A stretch of DNA of 64,000 nt, taken from Chryseomicrobium excrementi (GTDB lineage: Bacteria > Bacillota > Bacilli > Bacillales_A > Planococcaceae). This document shows positions 8,821 through 21,124 of the stretch, in pieces. Within the stretch, counting starts at the first letter, position 1. Each line of letters begins with the position of its first letter. Where the stretch lies: the NCBI RefSeq assembly GCF_002798305.1, contig NZ_PCGR01000002.1, positions 830,073-894,072 of the forward strand. The letters run 5' to 3'. The notes beneath the pieces were generated by a model. The model was not told the DNA's origin and searched no databases. It saw only the letters and a program-made list of their open reading frames with translations. Position numbers and translations under genes: made by a program.

Positions 8821-8837
8821 GAAAGGAGACAGTCAGC

Positions 8838-11813
<2,976 letters not shown>

Positions 11814-11816
11814 ACT

Positions 11817-13214
11817 ATGGCTAAAAAAATGCCTGAAATCGGCGATTACAAATATGGCTTCCATGACAAAGACGTATCGATTTTCCGTTCTAAACGCGGT
11901 TTGACACGTGAAATTGTTGAAGAAATTTCTCGTATGAAAGAGGAGCCACAATGGATGCTTGACTACCGTCTAAAAGCATTGGAAATTTTCTACGCAAAAC
12001 CAATGCCACAATGGGGTGGAGAGCTTGGCGAATTAAACTTCGACGAGATCACTTATTATGTAAAGCCTTCAGAACAGACAGAGCGTTCATGGGATGAAGT
12101 ACCTGAAGAAATCAAGCGTACGTTTGATAAATTAGGTATTCCAGAAGCTGAACAAAAGTACTTAGCAGGTGTTTCTGCTCAGTATGAATCTGAAGTAGTT
12201 TACCACAACATGAAAGAAGAACTTGAAGATCTAGGAATCGTCTTTAAAGACACAGATTCGGCTCTTCGTGAAAACGAAGATATCTTCAAAGAGTACTGGG
12301 GTACTGTAATTCCAGCCTCTGATAACAAGTTCTCTGCATTAAACTCAGCTGTATGGTCAGGTGGCTCTTTCATCTATGTACCAAAAGGTATTAAAGTAGA
12401 TACACCACTTCAAGCTTACTTCCGCATTAACTCTGAAAACATGGGGCAGTTTGAGCGTACACTCATCATCGTTGATGAAGGCGCATCAGTGCACTATGTA
12501 GAAGGATGTACAGCACCTGTTTACACAACGAATTCTCTACACTCTGCTGTAGTTGAAATCATTGTTAAAAAAGATGCGTATTGCCGTTACACAACGATTC
12601 AAAACTGGGCTAACAACGTATACAACCTAGTAACGAAACGTACTGTTGTAGAGGCAAACGGTACAATGGAATGGATCGATGGAAACATCGGATCGAAACT
12701 GACTATGAAGTATCCAGCATGTATCTTAAAAGGTGAAGGCGCTCGCGGTATGACCCTTTCAATCGCTTTAGCTGGTAAAGGGCAACATCAAGACGCTGGA
12801 GCTAAAATGCTTCACTTAGCACCAAACACGTCTTCTACTATCGTTTCGAAATCGATTTCGAAACAAGGTGGTAAAGTAACGTACCGTGGTATCGTTCGTT
12901 TTGGACGCAATGCACACGGAGCACGTGCTAACATCGAGTGTGATACATTGATTATGGATAACCAGTCGACTTCAGATACGATTCCTTACAACGAAATCAT
13001 GAACGACAATATTTCTCTTGAGCACGAAGCGAAAGTTTCTAAAGTCTCAGAGGAGCAATTGTTCTACTTGATGAGTCGTGGTTTGAGTGAAGAAGAAGCG
13101 ACAGAAATGATCGTTATGGGCTTCATCGAACCATTCACAAAAGAACTTCCAATGGAATACGCAGTAGAGATGAACCGTCTTATCAAGTTCGAGATGGAAG
13201 GCTCTATCGGTTAA
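11817..13214 (+). CDS. sufB: Fe-S cluster assembly protein SufB
   Basis: A 465-residue scaffold protein, the last gene of the operon. The family landmarks [28 protein letters not shown] and the late SDTIPYNEI segment with the conserved upstream Cys of IECDTL are present. It forms the SufBCD complex that assembles and transfers Fe-S clusters. GGAGG sits about 10 nt before the ATG, and a terminator follows at 13222-13257. Confidence 0.97.
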   Translation: MAKKMPEIGDYKYGFHDKDVSIFRSKRGLTREIVEEISRMKEEPQWMLDYRLKALEIFYAKPMPQWGGELGELNFDEITYYVKPSEQTERSWDEVPEEIKRTFDKLGIPEAEQKYLAGVSAQYESEVVYHNMKEELEDLGIVFKDTDSALRENEDIFKEYWGTVIPASDNKFSALNSAVWSGGSFIYVPKGIKVDTPLQAYFRINSENMGQFERTLIIVDEGASVHYVEGCTAPVYTTNSLHSAVVEIIVKKDAYCRYTTIQNWANNVYNLVTKRTVVEANGTMEWIDGNIGSKLTMKYPACILKGEGARGMTLSIALAGKGQHQDAGAKMLHLAPNTSSTIVSKSISKQGGKVTYRGIVRFGRNAHGARANIECDTLIMDNQSTSDTIPYNEIMNDNISLEHEAKVSKVSEEQLFYLMSRGLSEEEATEMIVMGFIEPFTKELPMEYAVEMNRLIKFEMEGSIG

Positions 13215-13221
13215 TTGATAA

Positions 13222-13257
13222 ATTTCCCTGCCACAATTTGTGGTGGGGATTTTTTTA
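13222..13257 (+). terminator. intrinsic terminator of the suf operon
   Basis: CCCTGCCACAA paired with TTGTGGTGGGG (one G-T pair) followed by seven T residues. The remaining about 200 bases to the next gene are AT-rich; apart from a GGGTTT-GAAG-AAACCC hairpin at 13420-13433 no feature was recognised there. Confidence 0.85.
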
Positions 13258-13466
13258 GTCTGAGTCCAATAGAACACTTTAAATAACGAAATTTTATTTA
13301 AAAAGGTCTTAAGTTGTCGAACACGTTTCGATAAGCTACTCATCATTTCTCATTTTTCTGAAAACATAAAATACATCGAAATTGATTGATGAAACCATGT
13401 TAAATTAGTGGAGACATAGGGTTTGAAGAAACCCTTGTGAAACTTTTGAAAAAGGGGAAATGAAGA

Positions 13467-16400
13467 TTGAGAAAAATCAGAAGTAGGAAGATTTTCACCT
13501 TGTTTATTGCTTTCGTCATGGTACTTGGCTTGTTTGTTCCATTTGCTTCAGCTACTACGGTACAGCAGAAGCCACTCGGGCAATCAGAAAGTACATTAGC
13601 GTTAAAGGCAGCAATTGCTGAACAAGAGCGACTTAGACAAAATGGACCAGTTCTTGATGATCGCTTAAAGAATTTGAAAGACGACGAGCTAGTTGACGTC
13701 ATCGTCCATTTATCACAAGCCCCAGTATCCTTGCAACAAGGGAAAAGTGAACTACGCGGACAAAAGTTTTCGAATGCACGCGCTAATGAAGTACGGGCAA
13801 ATGTAAAAGCACAGCAAACAAAAGTAAAAAAAGCATTCGCGGCTAAAAATGTTGCGTTTGATACAATCTATGAATTTGATACAGTATTAAATGGATTTGC
13901 AGCTACTGTAAAAGCGGGAGATCTTCCAAAACTTCTAACAATTGAAGGTGTTACATTAGTTGAGCCTGATGCTACTGTGTATGCTTCAGAGGCTAGTGAG
14001 ACAGTCGTATCGGAGGAACAATCTTATGATGCGCTCATGAATACGAGTAATTCATTTTTAGGTATCGAGCGTTTGTGGAATGAAGGATTAGAAGGACAAG
14101 GCATTAAAGTCGCAGTTCTAGATACAGGAATCGATGCAGATCACCCAGAATTTGCGGGCATCTACAAAGGCGGAAAGAACTTTATTCTTCATTCGTCTAC
14201 CTATGCAACACCGCGAGCAGACGATGATGCTTCAGAGACACTTCCTTCTGAGCGACCTGCTAATGTCCCAGAATTCAATGCAAATGGTAGTTCTTTCTAC
14301 ACGTCTCACGGTACACACGTAGCAGGTACAATTGCTGCTATCGGTGCCAATGACTTTGGAATCAAAGGGATTGCTCCTAAAGTAGACTTGTACGCATACC
14401 GTGTTCTTGGAGCATATGGAAGTGGAGCAACATCTGGTATCGTCAAAGCAATTGAGACATCAGTCGTCGAAGATATGGATGTTATCAATCTATCGCTTGG
14501 TGGAGGTGCGAACTCTGAAACTGACGCTGGATCTTTTGCTATTAATAATGCAATGATGGCAGGCGTGATCAGTGTTATTGCAACAGGTAATTCTGGCCCG
14601 AATCGTGGCACAATGGGAACACCTGCAACAGCGCGACTTGGAATAGCTGTAGGAAATACGACAAACCCAGAAACAATGCATGCAGGTACAGTGAGTGTTA
14701 CTGTAGGAGACTACAATTATTCAAAAAAACTTAATCTAATGAGTACGACGTTTGGTCAAAATTTAGCACAACAGCTTGATGGCGAATTTGAGATTATTGC
14801 GGTACCAGGTGTTGGTTCGCCAAAAGATTTTGAAGGTTTAAATGTTGAAGGCAAAGTAGCGCTTATTGCGCGAGGAGAATTACCGTTTGTAGATAAGATT
14901 GCAAATGCCAAAGCAAACGGGGCAGTAGCAACAATTATTCATAACTTTGCTGGTGGAACAGGTGCACCAGGTCCTTCGAATGTGTTTTTAGGAGATTCAT
15001 TCGGGTTTCTTCCGACATTTGACATGTCATTAACAGATGCAACTGAAATCCGTTCAGCATTGACAGCAGGTGAGGGGAAAGTGACATTCAACAATTTCAC
15101 AACCACAAAAACTGCGGGGGATGATGTGAATTCATCAAGTTCACGTGGCCCCTCTACACCAAACTTTGATATCAAACCAGATGTGACAGCACCAGGAACA
15201 AATATCATGTCAACAATCCCGATGTACAAAGCCGACTTCCCAGAAGTGAGCTATGCAGAAGCATACGATCGCAAAACAGGAACGTCTATGGCGACACCTC
15301 ACATTGCAGGAATTGCTGCCCTAGTTAAACAAGCTAATCCTGAGTGGAATGCATTTGATGTGAAAGTCGCGCTTTCCAATACGGCTAAAATCTTAGATAC
15401 AACAAAATACGATGTGTTCTCGCAAGGAGCAGGACGTGTTGATGCTTATGCAGCTGCGCACCCTGAAATTTTAGCGTATGCACAAGATACAGCTGTAGTG
15501 GATGCGACTGGAGCGATTGTTGAGAACTTAAAAGGGACAATTACATTTGGACCGCGTTCATTAGATCAAAATCTTTCGGTTACAAAACAAGTACAAGTAA
15601 AAGACTTCACAGGAAATGGTGGAACGTATTCCGTTGAAGTGAAAACAACAAAAACATTTGGTGATGCAAAAGTAACTGTTGATCAGCCGACATTGACAGT
15701 TGACGGGGAAGCAACATTAAACGTGACATTGACTGCATCAGCAGCTACTACAAAAGCTGGTGATGAAATCTTAGGGTACGTCGTCTTGAAAAATGATACG
15801 ACTGAAATTTCTCTTCCATTTGCAGCTGATTTCGCAAAAGCAGCAGGAACTGAGATTCGAAATTATCGCTTATCAGAAAAAGATGTTTCCTTCAATGGAG
15901 ATGGTATAAAAGATAGCTCTTCATTAGCCTTCACATTAACAGGACCTGTCACAACAAACTTTATTGAAATTTGGGATATCGAAAACCCTACAGGTGGAGA
16001 GTATGGAGATGGGTACATTGGTTATCTCCATTCAGGTGCTTCACTTGCAGCTGGCTCGTATACGTTACAAATTGGAGGACAATATAAACCATGGGGGGCT
16101 GCTCCAGCTACTACGATTCCAGACGGCTTATATACGATTGACTTTACTGGATTAACACCAGGTGAGGTAGTACAAGCTTATGACGGACCATTCATTGTAA
16201 AAACCACGAAGCCTGAAATTAGTGCTGAACTTAATGGAGAAGAAGTCATTGGACAAGTCATGGATAAATACATTGACTACAATGAAGTATTGGCTCTATA
16301 CGGTTTAGACTACAAACTGAATGACAAATTGAAAGCAAGCTATACACTATCTGAAAACGGAGAGCAACAAGCTCCAGAAGCTTTCTTATTAAACGAAGAT

Positions 16401-16793
16401 GGTACCTTTACATTACCAGTGACAGAAACGACAACAGCTCTTTCTGTGACAGTCACGGATGCAGCTGGTAATTCTCAAACATCGTTAGTGTTTGAACGAG
16501 AACTTGAAGAGCCGGAGCCAGTAGTTACACTAGTGGCAGAAGATGAAGTGATTAAACTTGCTCCTGGTAAATCTACTACTTTCAAGATTTTTGAGAAGAC
16601 AACAGTGGGGGAGACAGTAACAGAAAAGGATGTTACTAATTTAGCGACATATTCCTTCACGAAAAAGAATGCTGTAGCGATTAAAAATGGAGTGCTCAGC
16701 GCACGAGGGCCGGGCGAGACAACGGTAACAGCGGCATACGGTGGACAAACCGTCACCTTCAAAGTAATAGTGACGCCTCCAGGAAAGAAATAA
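13467..16793 (+). CDS. large secreted S8 (subtilisin-like) serine protease
   Basis: A 1108-residue extracellular subtilase. It has a signal peptide ending about residue 29 (PFASA-TT), an I9-type inhibitor propeptide to about 170, and the catalytic domain with Asp219 (VLDTGID), His281 (SHGTHVAG), oxyanion Asn375 (ATGNSGP) and Ser607 (GTSMATPH). A PA domain is inserted between the last two at about 430-540. The tail holds beta-sandwich domains and a Big2-like domain at about 1020-1105. The layout resembles B. subtilis Vpr but is longer. No LPXTG or S-layer anchor is seen. The start is TTG, spaced 9 nt from AAGGGG; the ATG at 13460 is out of frame. Confidence 0.92.
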   Translation: MRKIRSRKIFTLFIAFVMVLGLFVPFASATTVQQKPLGQSESTLALKAAIAEQERLRQNGPVLDDRLKNLKDDELVDVIVHLSQAPVSLQQGKSELRGQKFSNARANEVRANVKAQQTKVKKAFAAKNVAFDTIYEFDTVLNGFAATVKAGDLPKLLTIEGVTLVEPDATVYASEASETVVSEEQSYDALMNTSNSFLGIERLWNEGLEGQGIKVAVLDTGIDADHPEFAGIYKGGKNFILHSSTYATPRADDDASETLPSERPANVPEFNANGSSFYTSHGTHVAGTIAAIGANDFGIKGIAPKVDLYAYRVLGAYGSGATSGIVKAIETSVVEDMDVINLSLGGGANSETDAGSFAINNAMMAGVISVIATGNSGPNRGTMGTPATARLGIAVGNTTNPETMHAGTVSVTVGDYNYSKKLNLMSTTFGQNLAQQLDGEFEIIAVPGVGSPKDFEGLNVEGKVALIARGELPFVDKIANAKANGAVATIIHNFAGGTGAPGPSNVFLGDSFGFLPTFDMSLTDATEIRSALTAGEGKVTFNNFTTTKTAGDDVNSSSSRGPSTPNFDIKPDVTAPGTNIMSTIPMYKADFPEVSYAEAYDRKTGTSMATPHIAGIAALVKQANPEWNAFDVKVALSNTAKILDTTKYDVFSQGAGRVDAYAAAHPEILAYAQDTAVVDATGAIVENLKGTITFGPRSLDQNLSVTKQVQVKDFTGNGGTYSVEVKTTKTFGDAKVTVDQPTLTVDGEATLNVTLTASAATTKAGDEILGYVVLKNDTTEISLPFAADFAKAAGTEIRNYRLSEKDVSFNGDGIKDSSSLAFTLTGPVTTNFIEIWDIENPTGGEYGDGYIGYLHSGASLAAGSYTLQIGGQYKPWGAAPATTIPDGLYTIDFTGLTPGEVVQAYDGPFIVKTTKPEISAELNGEEVIGQVMDKYIDYNEVLALYGLDYKLNDKLKASYTLSENGEQQAPEAFLLNEDGTFTLPVTETTTALSVTVTDAAGNSQTSLVFERELEEPEPVVTLVAEDEVIKLAPGKSTTFKIFEKTTVGETVTEKDVTNLATYSFTKKNAVAIKNGVLSARGPGETTVTAAYGGQTVTFKVIVTPPGKK

Positions 16794-16803
16794 GATCTAA
16801 AAA

Positions 16804-16847
16804 AAAACTCTGCTCCCGGACTAGAACCCGGGAAACAGAGTTTTTTG
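16804..16847. terminator. bidirectional terminator between the protease and the small HTH gene
   Basis: Stem AACTCTG plus CCCGG pairs with CCGGG and CAGAGTT, flanked by an A run on the left and a T run on the right, so it can work in both directions. The left arm overlaps nothing, while the right arm encodes the last residues of the minus-strand gene. Confidence 0.85.
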
Positions 16848-17033
16848 TTTACTGTACGAATTGAGCCAGCTATCTATATATTCCTTTTGGAAAGAATAGC
16901 GTTTACCAAAAGACACATAATGCGGTATCAGACGTTTTTCGATCAGAAATAAAATTTCTGCTTCTGAAAACCGTTCGTCACTTTGCTGATTCAAATAGTC
17001 AAGTAGTGCATCGATTCCATAGAATCTCTCCAT
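16821..17033 (-). CDS. small excisionase-like winged-helix DNA-binding protein (hypothetical)
   Basis: A 70-residue protein whose pattern (short helix IDALLDYL, a turn, then SEAEILFLIEKRLIPHYVSFGKRYSF and a final EYIDSWL helix) resembles the HTH_17/excisionase-type fold seen in Xis and MerR-like proteins. Start choice: GGGAGGTGAC lies just before the ATG at 17033; an upstream in-frame start at 17063 is not supported. The final codons are read from the terminator hairpin it shares with the protease. No phage or integrase gene lies nearby, so it is probably a host gene. Function unknown. Confidence 0.65.
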   Translation of the reverse strand: MERFYGIDALLDYLNQQSDERFSEAEILFLIEKRLIPHYVSFGKRYSFQKEYIDSWLNSYSKQKTLFPGF

Positions 17034-17202
17034 CTTGTCACCTCCCGCCAAACGCTCCTTCAAGAAAGAACACTTAGCATGAGTTACGAGATGTGCATTA
17101 CTTATATTGAAATAGTACCCGTTTTATTAGACAGTAAACCTAGTGTGAAAGAGAGCGGAGAAGGGAAAGGAAGTGGTACACTAAATACAAAGAGGTGAGT
17201 CT

Positions 17203-18054
17203 ATGATTCAAATCGGATTAACGGGATGGGGAGACCATCCAGATTTGTATCAGGGAAATGCAAAACAAAAGTTACAAGACTATAGCGCTCATTTCCCTAT
17301 CGTTGAATTGGACGCAATGTTTTATGCAGTCCAACCTAAACGCAACAATGACAAATGGATCGAAGAAACTCCAAAAGACTTTCAATTCATAGTGAAAACC
17401 TATCAGCAACTAACGGGTCATCTACGAGGAGACAGTCCCTTCGATTCCTTGAAAGAGGCGTTTGAAGCGTACCGGCTCGCTCTTAGTTCCTATCAAGAAG
17501 CGGGTAAACTTGGGGCAGTTCTAGCCCAGTACCCACCTTGGTTCGATTGTACAAAAGAAAATGTCGATGTACTGAGACAGCTTCGTGAAGAATTAGCCGG
17601 ATTTGATGTGGCAATTGAGTTCAGACACCAGTCTTGGTATGAAGAGCGATTCCGAGACAAAACATTCGAATTTTTAAGAGAGCATGATTTTATTCATAGT
17701 ATTTGTGATGAACCACAATCAGGTGAAGGAAGTATTCCACTCGTTCCGGAAGTGACAGCAGAGAAAGCGCTGTTTCGCTTTCATGGACGCAATGTGGCCG
17801 CTTGGCAAGCACCTGTAAATCGAAAAAACTGGCGAGAAATCCGCTATCTTTATGACTACAATAACGCCGAGCTTGAGGAACTAGCAAAAATTGTTCAACA
17901 AGTAGATTCAAAAGCGAAGCAGACGATGGTGTTGTTCAACAATAACTCTGGGGGACACGCTGCTGCGAATGCTAAACAGCTCCAACAAAAACTAGCTGTT
18001 TCATTTGAAGGATTGGCACCGAAACAACTTGATTTGTTTGGAGGAGACATGTAA
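17203..18054 (+). CDS. yunF: DUF72 family protein (YunF-like)
   Basis: A 283-residue DUF72 (YecE-type TIM-barrel-like) protein. The opening IGLTGWGDHPDLY, the YAVQPKRNNDKWIEETPKDF segment and EFRHQSWY are family landmarks. Biochemical function is unknown. Ribosome site AGAGGTGA precedes the ATG. It overlaps the following TauE-like gene by one base, and the three-gene order with YunE- and YunD-like proteins points to one operon as in B. subtilis, there in the reverse order. Confidence 0.88.
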   Translation: MIQIGLTGWGDHPDLYQGNAKQKLQDYSAHFPIVELDAMFYAVQPKRNNDKWIEETPKDFQFIVKTYQQLTGHLRGDSPFDSLKEAFEAYRLALSSYQEAGKLGAVLAQYPPWFDCTKENVDVLRQLREELAGFDVAIEFRHQSWYEERFRDKTFEFLREHDFIHSICDEPQSGEGSIPLVPEVTAEKALFRFHGRNVAAWQAPVNRKNWREIRYLYDYNNAELEELAKIVQQVDSKAKQTMVLFNNNSGGHAAANAKQLQQKLAVSFEGLAPKQLDLFGGDM

Positions 18055-18869
18055 TGGAGTGGATAGTCTTAGTAATTGCAGGGCTTTTTAGTGGGGTAGT
18101 GGGAGCTTTAGTTGGTCTTGGAGGCGGGGTGATTTTAGTTCCTGCCATCGTCTATTTAGGAGCTGCAGGTTTTATAGATGGCATCACACCACAGACGGTC
18201 GTAGGACTCTCTGTGATCATGATGATTTTTACGGGACTCTCTTCGACGATTGCGTATATGAAGAAGAAAACCGTTGATTTTAAAAGCGGAGCCATCTTCT
18301 TTGCCGGTAGCGCTCCTGGAACCGTGATCGGTGCATTTGTAAACAGAGGACTCGACTTGCCTTCATTCCAATTGTATTTTGGTATCATGATGGTCTTTCT
18401 TGCCTTGTTGTTACTCGTGAGAAAGTATTTGAAACCCGTTCAGTGGTTTGTGCGTCACGGAAGAAAGACGACATTTACGGATGCATCGGGTACTTATATC
18501 TATGGCTATCCAATTTGGTTTGCTCTTCTTTTAACGTTTGGAATAGGCTTTAGTTCAGGACTATTTGGTATTGGTGGAGGCTCCATGCTAGTTCCAGCAA
18601 TGCTGTTATTGTTCTTATTCCCACCACATGTGGCAGTAGCCACTTCCATGTTCATGGTGTTTCTGTCTGCTCTTGTCAACTCAGTCACCCATATTTCATT
18701 AGGAAACGTACCCTGGATCTATACGATTCCCGTCGTACCTGCTGCCTATATCGGGGCGAAAATCGGAGCATATTTAAATCACCGCTTAAATTCAGACAGT
18801 CTTGTCGTCGTGCTACAAATCGTATTGTTACTACTTGGAATCCGCTCTATCTTTGAAGGGATTTACTAG
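18054..18869 (+). CDS. yunE: TauE/SafE-family membrane transporter (YunE-like)
   Basis: A 271-residue polytopic protein with about eight hydrophobic helices and two internally repeated glycine-rich motifs, GLGGGVILVPAI near residue 22 and GIGGGSMLVPAM near residue 175, the hallmark of the TauE/SafE (sulfite/organosulfonate exporter) family. The substrate is not predictable; some relatives move sulfur-containing anions. It is translationally coupled to yunF (1-nt overlap) and followed after 11 nt by the YunD-like gene. Confidence 0.88.
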   Translation: MEWIVLVIAGLFSGVVGALVGLGGGVILVPAIVYLGAAGFIDGITPQTVVGLSVIMMIFTGLSSTIAYMKKKTVDFKSGAIFFAGSAPGTVIGAFVNRGLDLPSFQLYFGIMMVFLALLLLVRKYLKPVQWFVRHGRKTTFTDASGTYIYGYPIWFALLLTFGIGFSSGLFGIGGGSMLVPAMLLLFLFPPHVAVATSMFMVFLSALVNSVTHISLGNVPWIYTIPVVPAAYIGAKIGAYLNHRLNSDSLVVVLQIVLLLLGIRSIFEGIY

Positions 18870-18880
18870 GAGGTGAAGAC

Positions 18881-20233
18881 ATGTCGATGCTCCATATTTT
18901 ACATACGAATGACTTACATAGTCACTTAGAAAACTGGCCAACAATTTTAAAAGAGATGGAATTATATAAACAACAGCTACCGGCAGAAGATGACCTGCTT
19001 GTTATGGACCTTGGAGACCATCTTGATCGTTCTCATATTTATACAGAGGCTACTGAAGGAAAAGGAAATGTTCTCTTGTTGAACCAGGCGGGCTATGATT
19101 ACGTCACGATAGGCAACAATGAAGGCATCACACTTTCTCACCAACAGTTGGAGTCTTTATATGAAGAAGCTGACTTTCAAGTGGTCATTGCGAATTTTTT
19201 TGATACTGAAGGCAATCGTCCGAGCTGGGTAAAACCGTTCGTCATTCATGAGACCTCCTTCCACAGACGAATTGGTATCTTTGGAGTGACGGCAGCTTAT
19301 GATGACTATTACAAACAACTTGGGTGGCATGTGAAAGATCCCTTAGAAGCTGCTGCTGAAGTTGTGAACCAGTTAAGTGATCAAGTGGATTATCTTATCT
19401 GCTTGGCGCATATAGGACGGTCGCACGAAGAAGAATTGGTTAGCCGTTTCCCAGCTATTCATTTAATCTTAGGGGCTCATACACATCATCAGTACCCAGA
19501 TAACTTTAAGATTCAGGAAACATCTCTAGCTGCCGGAGGCAAATGGGGTCAGTTTTTAGGAGTTGCACAAGTAGCTTTTGAAAAGAATGGTCCAGTGACA
19601 TCCACACGATTAGTAGATGTGCAAAACAGTCCGCTGCATATATCAAAAGAAAATGAAGCAGCGTCTCAACATTGGCAAATCGAAGGGGAACAGTTATTAA
19701 GTGGTCCTGTATTTTTTAATGAAAAATTTCTGAAGGCAAGCCTACAACAAGCTACAGATCTTAGTGACCGTCTGGGAGATGCGCTGTTATCATATACAGG
19801 TGCTGATTGTGCTCTTTATCCTGCGGGATTGTTACTGACAAACCTCGATACTGGTGACGTATCATCCAAGGCGATGCATGATCTGCTTCCACATCCCATT
19901 AATCCTTGTGTCGTCACATTGTCTGGAGCGGAGCTCATCGAGGCCTATCAGGTAGCGCAAAATAACAAATGGCCCACTCTGGAAGTAAGGGGATTAGGGT
20001 TTCGTGGAAAACAGCTCGGTAAATTATTGTTCCGAAACTTTGAGAAGAGAGAAGATACCTATTACGTGAATCACCGAGCATTAGAGCTTAAAGAGCACTA
20101 TCAGCTTGTTACAGTAGATATGTTCACTTTTGGCTACTTCTTCCCTCGATTTAAAGAGCTTCCAAAAATCTATTTTATGCCCGAGACGATTCGCGATGTT
20201 TTTATCGCCTATTCATCACAAGACAAGAACTGA
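18881..20233 (+). CDS. yunD: metallophosphatase / 5'-nucleotidase-like protein (YunD-like)
   Basis: A 450-residue protein of the 5'-nucleotidase/UshA superfamily. The N-terminal metallophosphatase domain shows HTNDLHSHLENW, DLGDHLDRS, IGNNE and GAHTHH, which supply the dimetal ligands. The C-terminal about 170 residues correspond to the 5'-nucleotidase C domain. There is no signal peptide, so it should act in the cytoplasm, as for B. subtilis YunD. Natural substrate unknown. GGAGGTGA lies 5 nt before the ATG. Confidence 0.9.
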   Translation: MSMLHILHTNDLHSHLENWPTILKEMELYKQQLPAEDDLLVMDLGDHLDRSHIYTEATEGKGNVLLLNQAGYDYVTIGNNEGITLSHQQLESLYEEADFQVVIANFFDTEGNRPSWVKPFVIHETSFHRRIGIFGVTAAYDDYYKQLGWHVKDPLEAAAEVVNQLSDQVDYLICLAHIGRSHEEELVSRFPAIHLILGAHTHHQYPDNFKIQETSLAAGGKWGQFLGVAQVAFEKNGPVTSTRLVDVQNSPLHISKENEAASQHWQIEGEQLLSGPVFFNEKFLKASLQQATDLSDRLGDALLSYTGADCALYPAGLLLTNLDTGDVSSKAMHDLLPHPINPCVVTLSGAELIEAYQVAQNNKWPTLEVRGLGFRGKQLGKLLFRNFEKREDTYYVNHRALELKEHYQLVTVDMFTFGYFFPRFKELPKIYFMPETIRDVFIAYSSQDKN

Positions 20234-20260
20234 GCATATAGTAGATAAAGAAGCTATACC

Positions 20261-20787
20261 GTGATCCAAAAGCCTCGTCTGAAACGGTGGTTTGTTTATC
20301 CAAAATTCACGATTTGGATAGTAGTCTTTGTGATGTTGGTGAGTGCACAGATTTACTGGTTCAATGAACGTTTGACTCCCACTTATTTGCGGTATGCAGA
20401 AGTGCAAACGAACAATATGCAGAAGACCTGATGCAAGAAGAAGGCGGGGTTGTGTTCTTTGTTCCACTTGCTCAAGCAGCGAACTTACCCATCATAGGAA
20501 ACTTGGGACCTAAGATTCCCATTCGCTTTCATGTAGTAGGAAACGTTCAATCTATAGTAGAATCAACTATACGGGAGTTTGGCATTAACAACGCTTATGT
20601 GGAAATCAGTATTCTCTTACAAGTGAATGTGCAGGTCATTGTCCCTCTTGCAAGTAAAATCACGGCGGTGGAACAAAAAATTCCCGTGGCAATGGGTTTA
20701 ATTCAAGGTTAGGTTCCGCAGATTTATAATAAAGGGCAAGATGGTGCGCTGTCAGTTGAGGTGCCTTTGAAAGCAGAAGAGAAATAA
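20261..20787 (+). pseudogene. yunB: decayed sporulation gene yunB
   Basis: Three broken pieces of one protein are visible. Piece 1 (20261-20431) is a 56-codon frame from GTG with a basic N-terminus, one membrane helix and TPTYLRYAEVQTN, ending in TGA. Piece 2 (20431-20712), in another frame, runs from GGVVFFVPLAQA through GNLGPKIPIRF and REFGINNAYVEISI to GLIQG and ends in TAG. Piece 3 (to 20787) continues that frame with VPQIYNKGQDG. Piece 2 matches the conserved YunB core. Compared with the about 250-residue family, roughly 80 residues are missing between pieces 1 and 2, and the TAG replaces what was probably GAG. YunB is a sigma-E-dependent sporulation protein, and its place after yunD fits the B. 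subtilis neighbourhood. Confidence 0.82.
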
Positions 20788-20810
20788 GGGGTTGTCAGAC
20801 GTTTCATTTC

Positions 20811-20840
20811 TTGTTAAGCTTAAAAGGAATTGAATATTAT
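20811..20840 (+). promoter_or_regulatory. probable promoter of the lysine riboswitch unit
   Basis: TTGTTA (20811-20816), 18-nt spacer, TATTAT (20835-20840), directly before the aptamer. Confidence 0.5.
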
Positions 20841-20841
20841 C

Positions 20842-21077
20842 TAGGTAGAGGCCGCAGAGCTTAAGAGTATGATACGGGAGTTTGACAGCTAAGATCGTGT
20901 TAAAAAGGAAGCTTTGCCGAAATGGAAGTGTGTCGTCACCACCTTCTATTGGGGTTATTTTGAATAAAAATAACACTGTCATTTGCATTCGGCAAATGGA
21001 GAGCTACAGTCAGTTGAGACAGTTAAGGGAATTCCCGTGTTAGCCAGCCTAAAGATAGTTTTTAGGCTGGCTTTTTG
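20842..21077 (+). ncRNA. lysine riboswitch (L-box) with terminator
   Basis: The conserved L-box core is visible in order: AGGTAGAGG..GC, GAGTATG near the five-way junction, GAAGCTTTGCCGAAATGGAAG, the CTTCTATTGGGGTTATTTTGAA arm, ACTGTCATTTGCATTCGG and the closing GGAGAGCTACAGT. It is followed by AGCCAGCCTAAA/TTTAGGCTGGCT and five T residues (21042-21076), an intrinsic terminator. Lysine binding is expected to favour termination. The only gene under its control here is the NhaC-family transporter starting at 21125. Confidence 0.93.
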
Positions 21078-21124
21078 TTTCACTTTTAAATCTGTAACTC
21101 CGCCTAAAAGGAGGAGAAAAGCCA

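Noticed and set aside
20431..20712. Stand-alone 93-residue gene
   Set aside because: It is the conserved core of YunB without its N-terminal and C-terminal parts, so it is annotated as part of the pseudogene.
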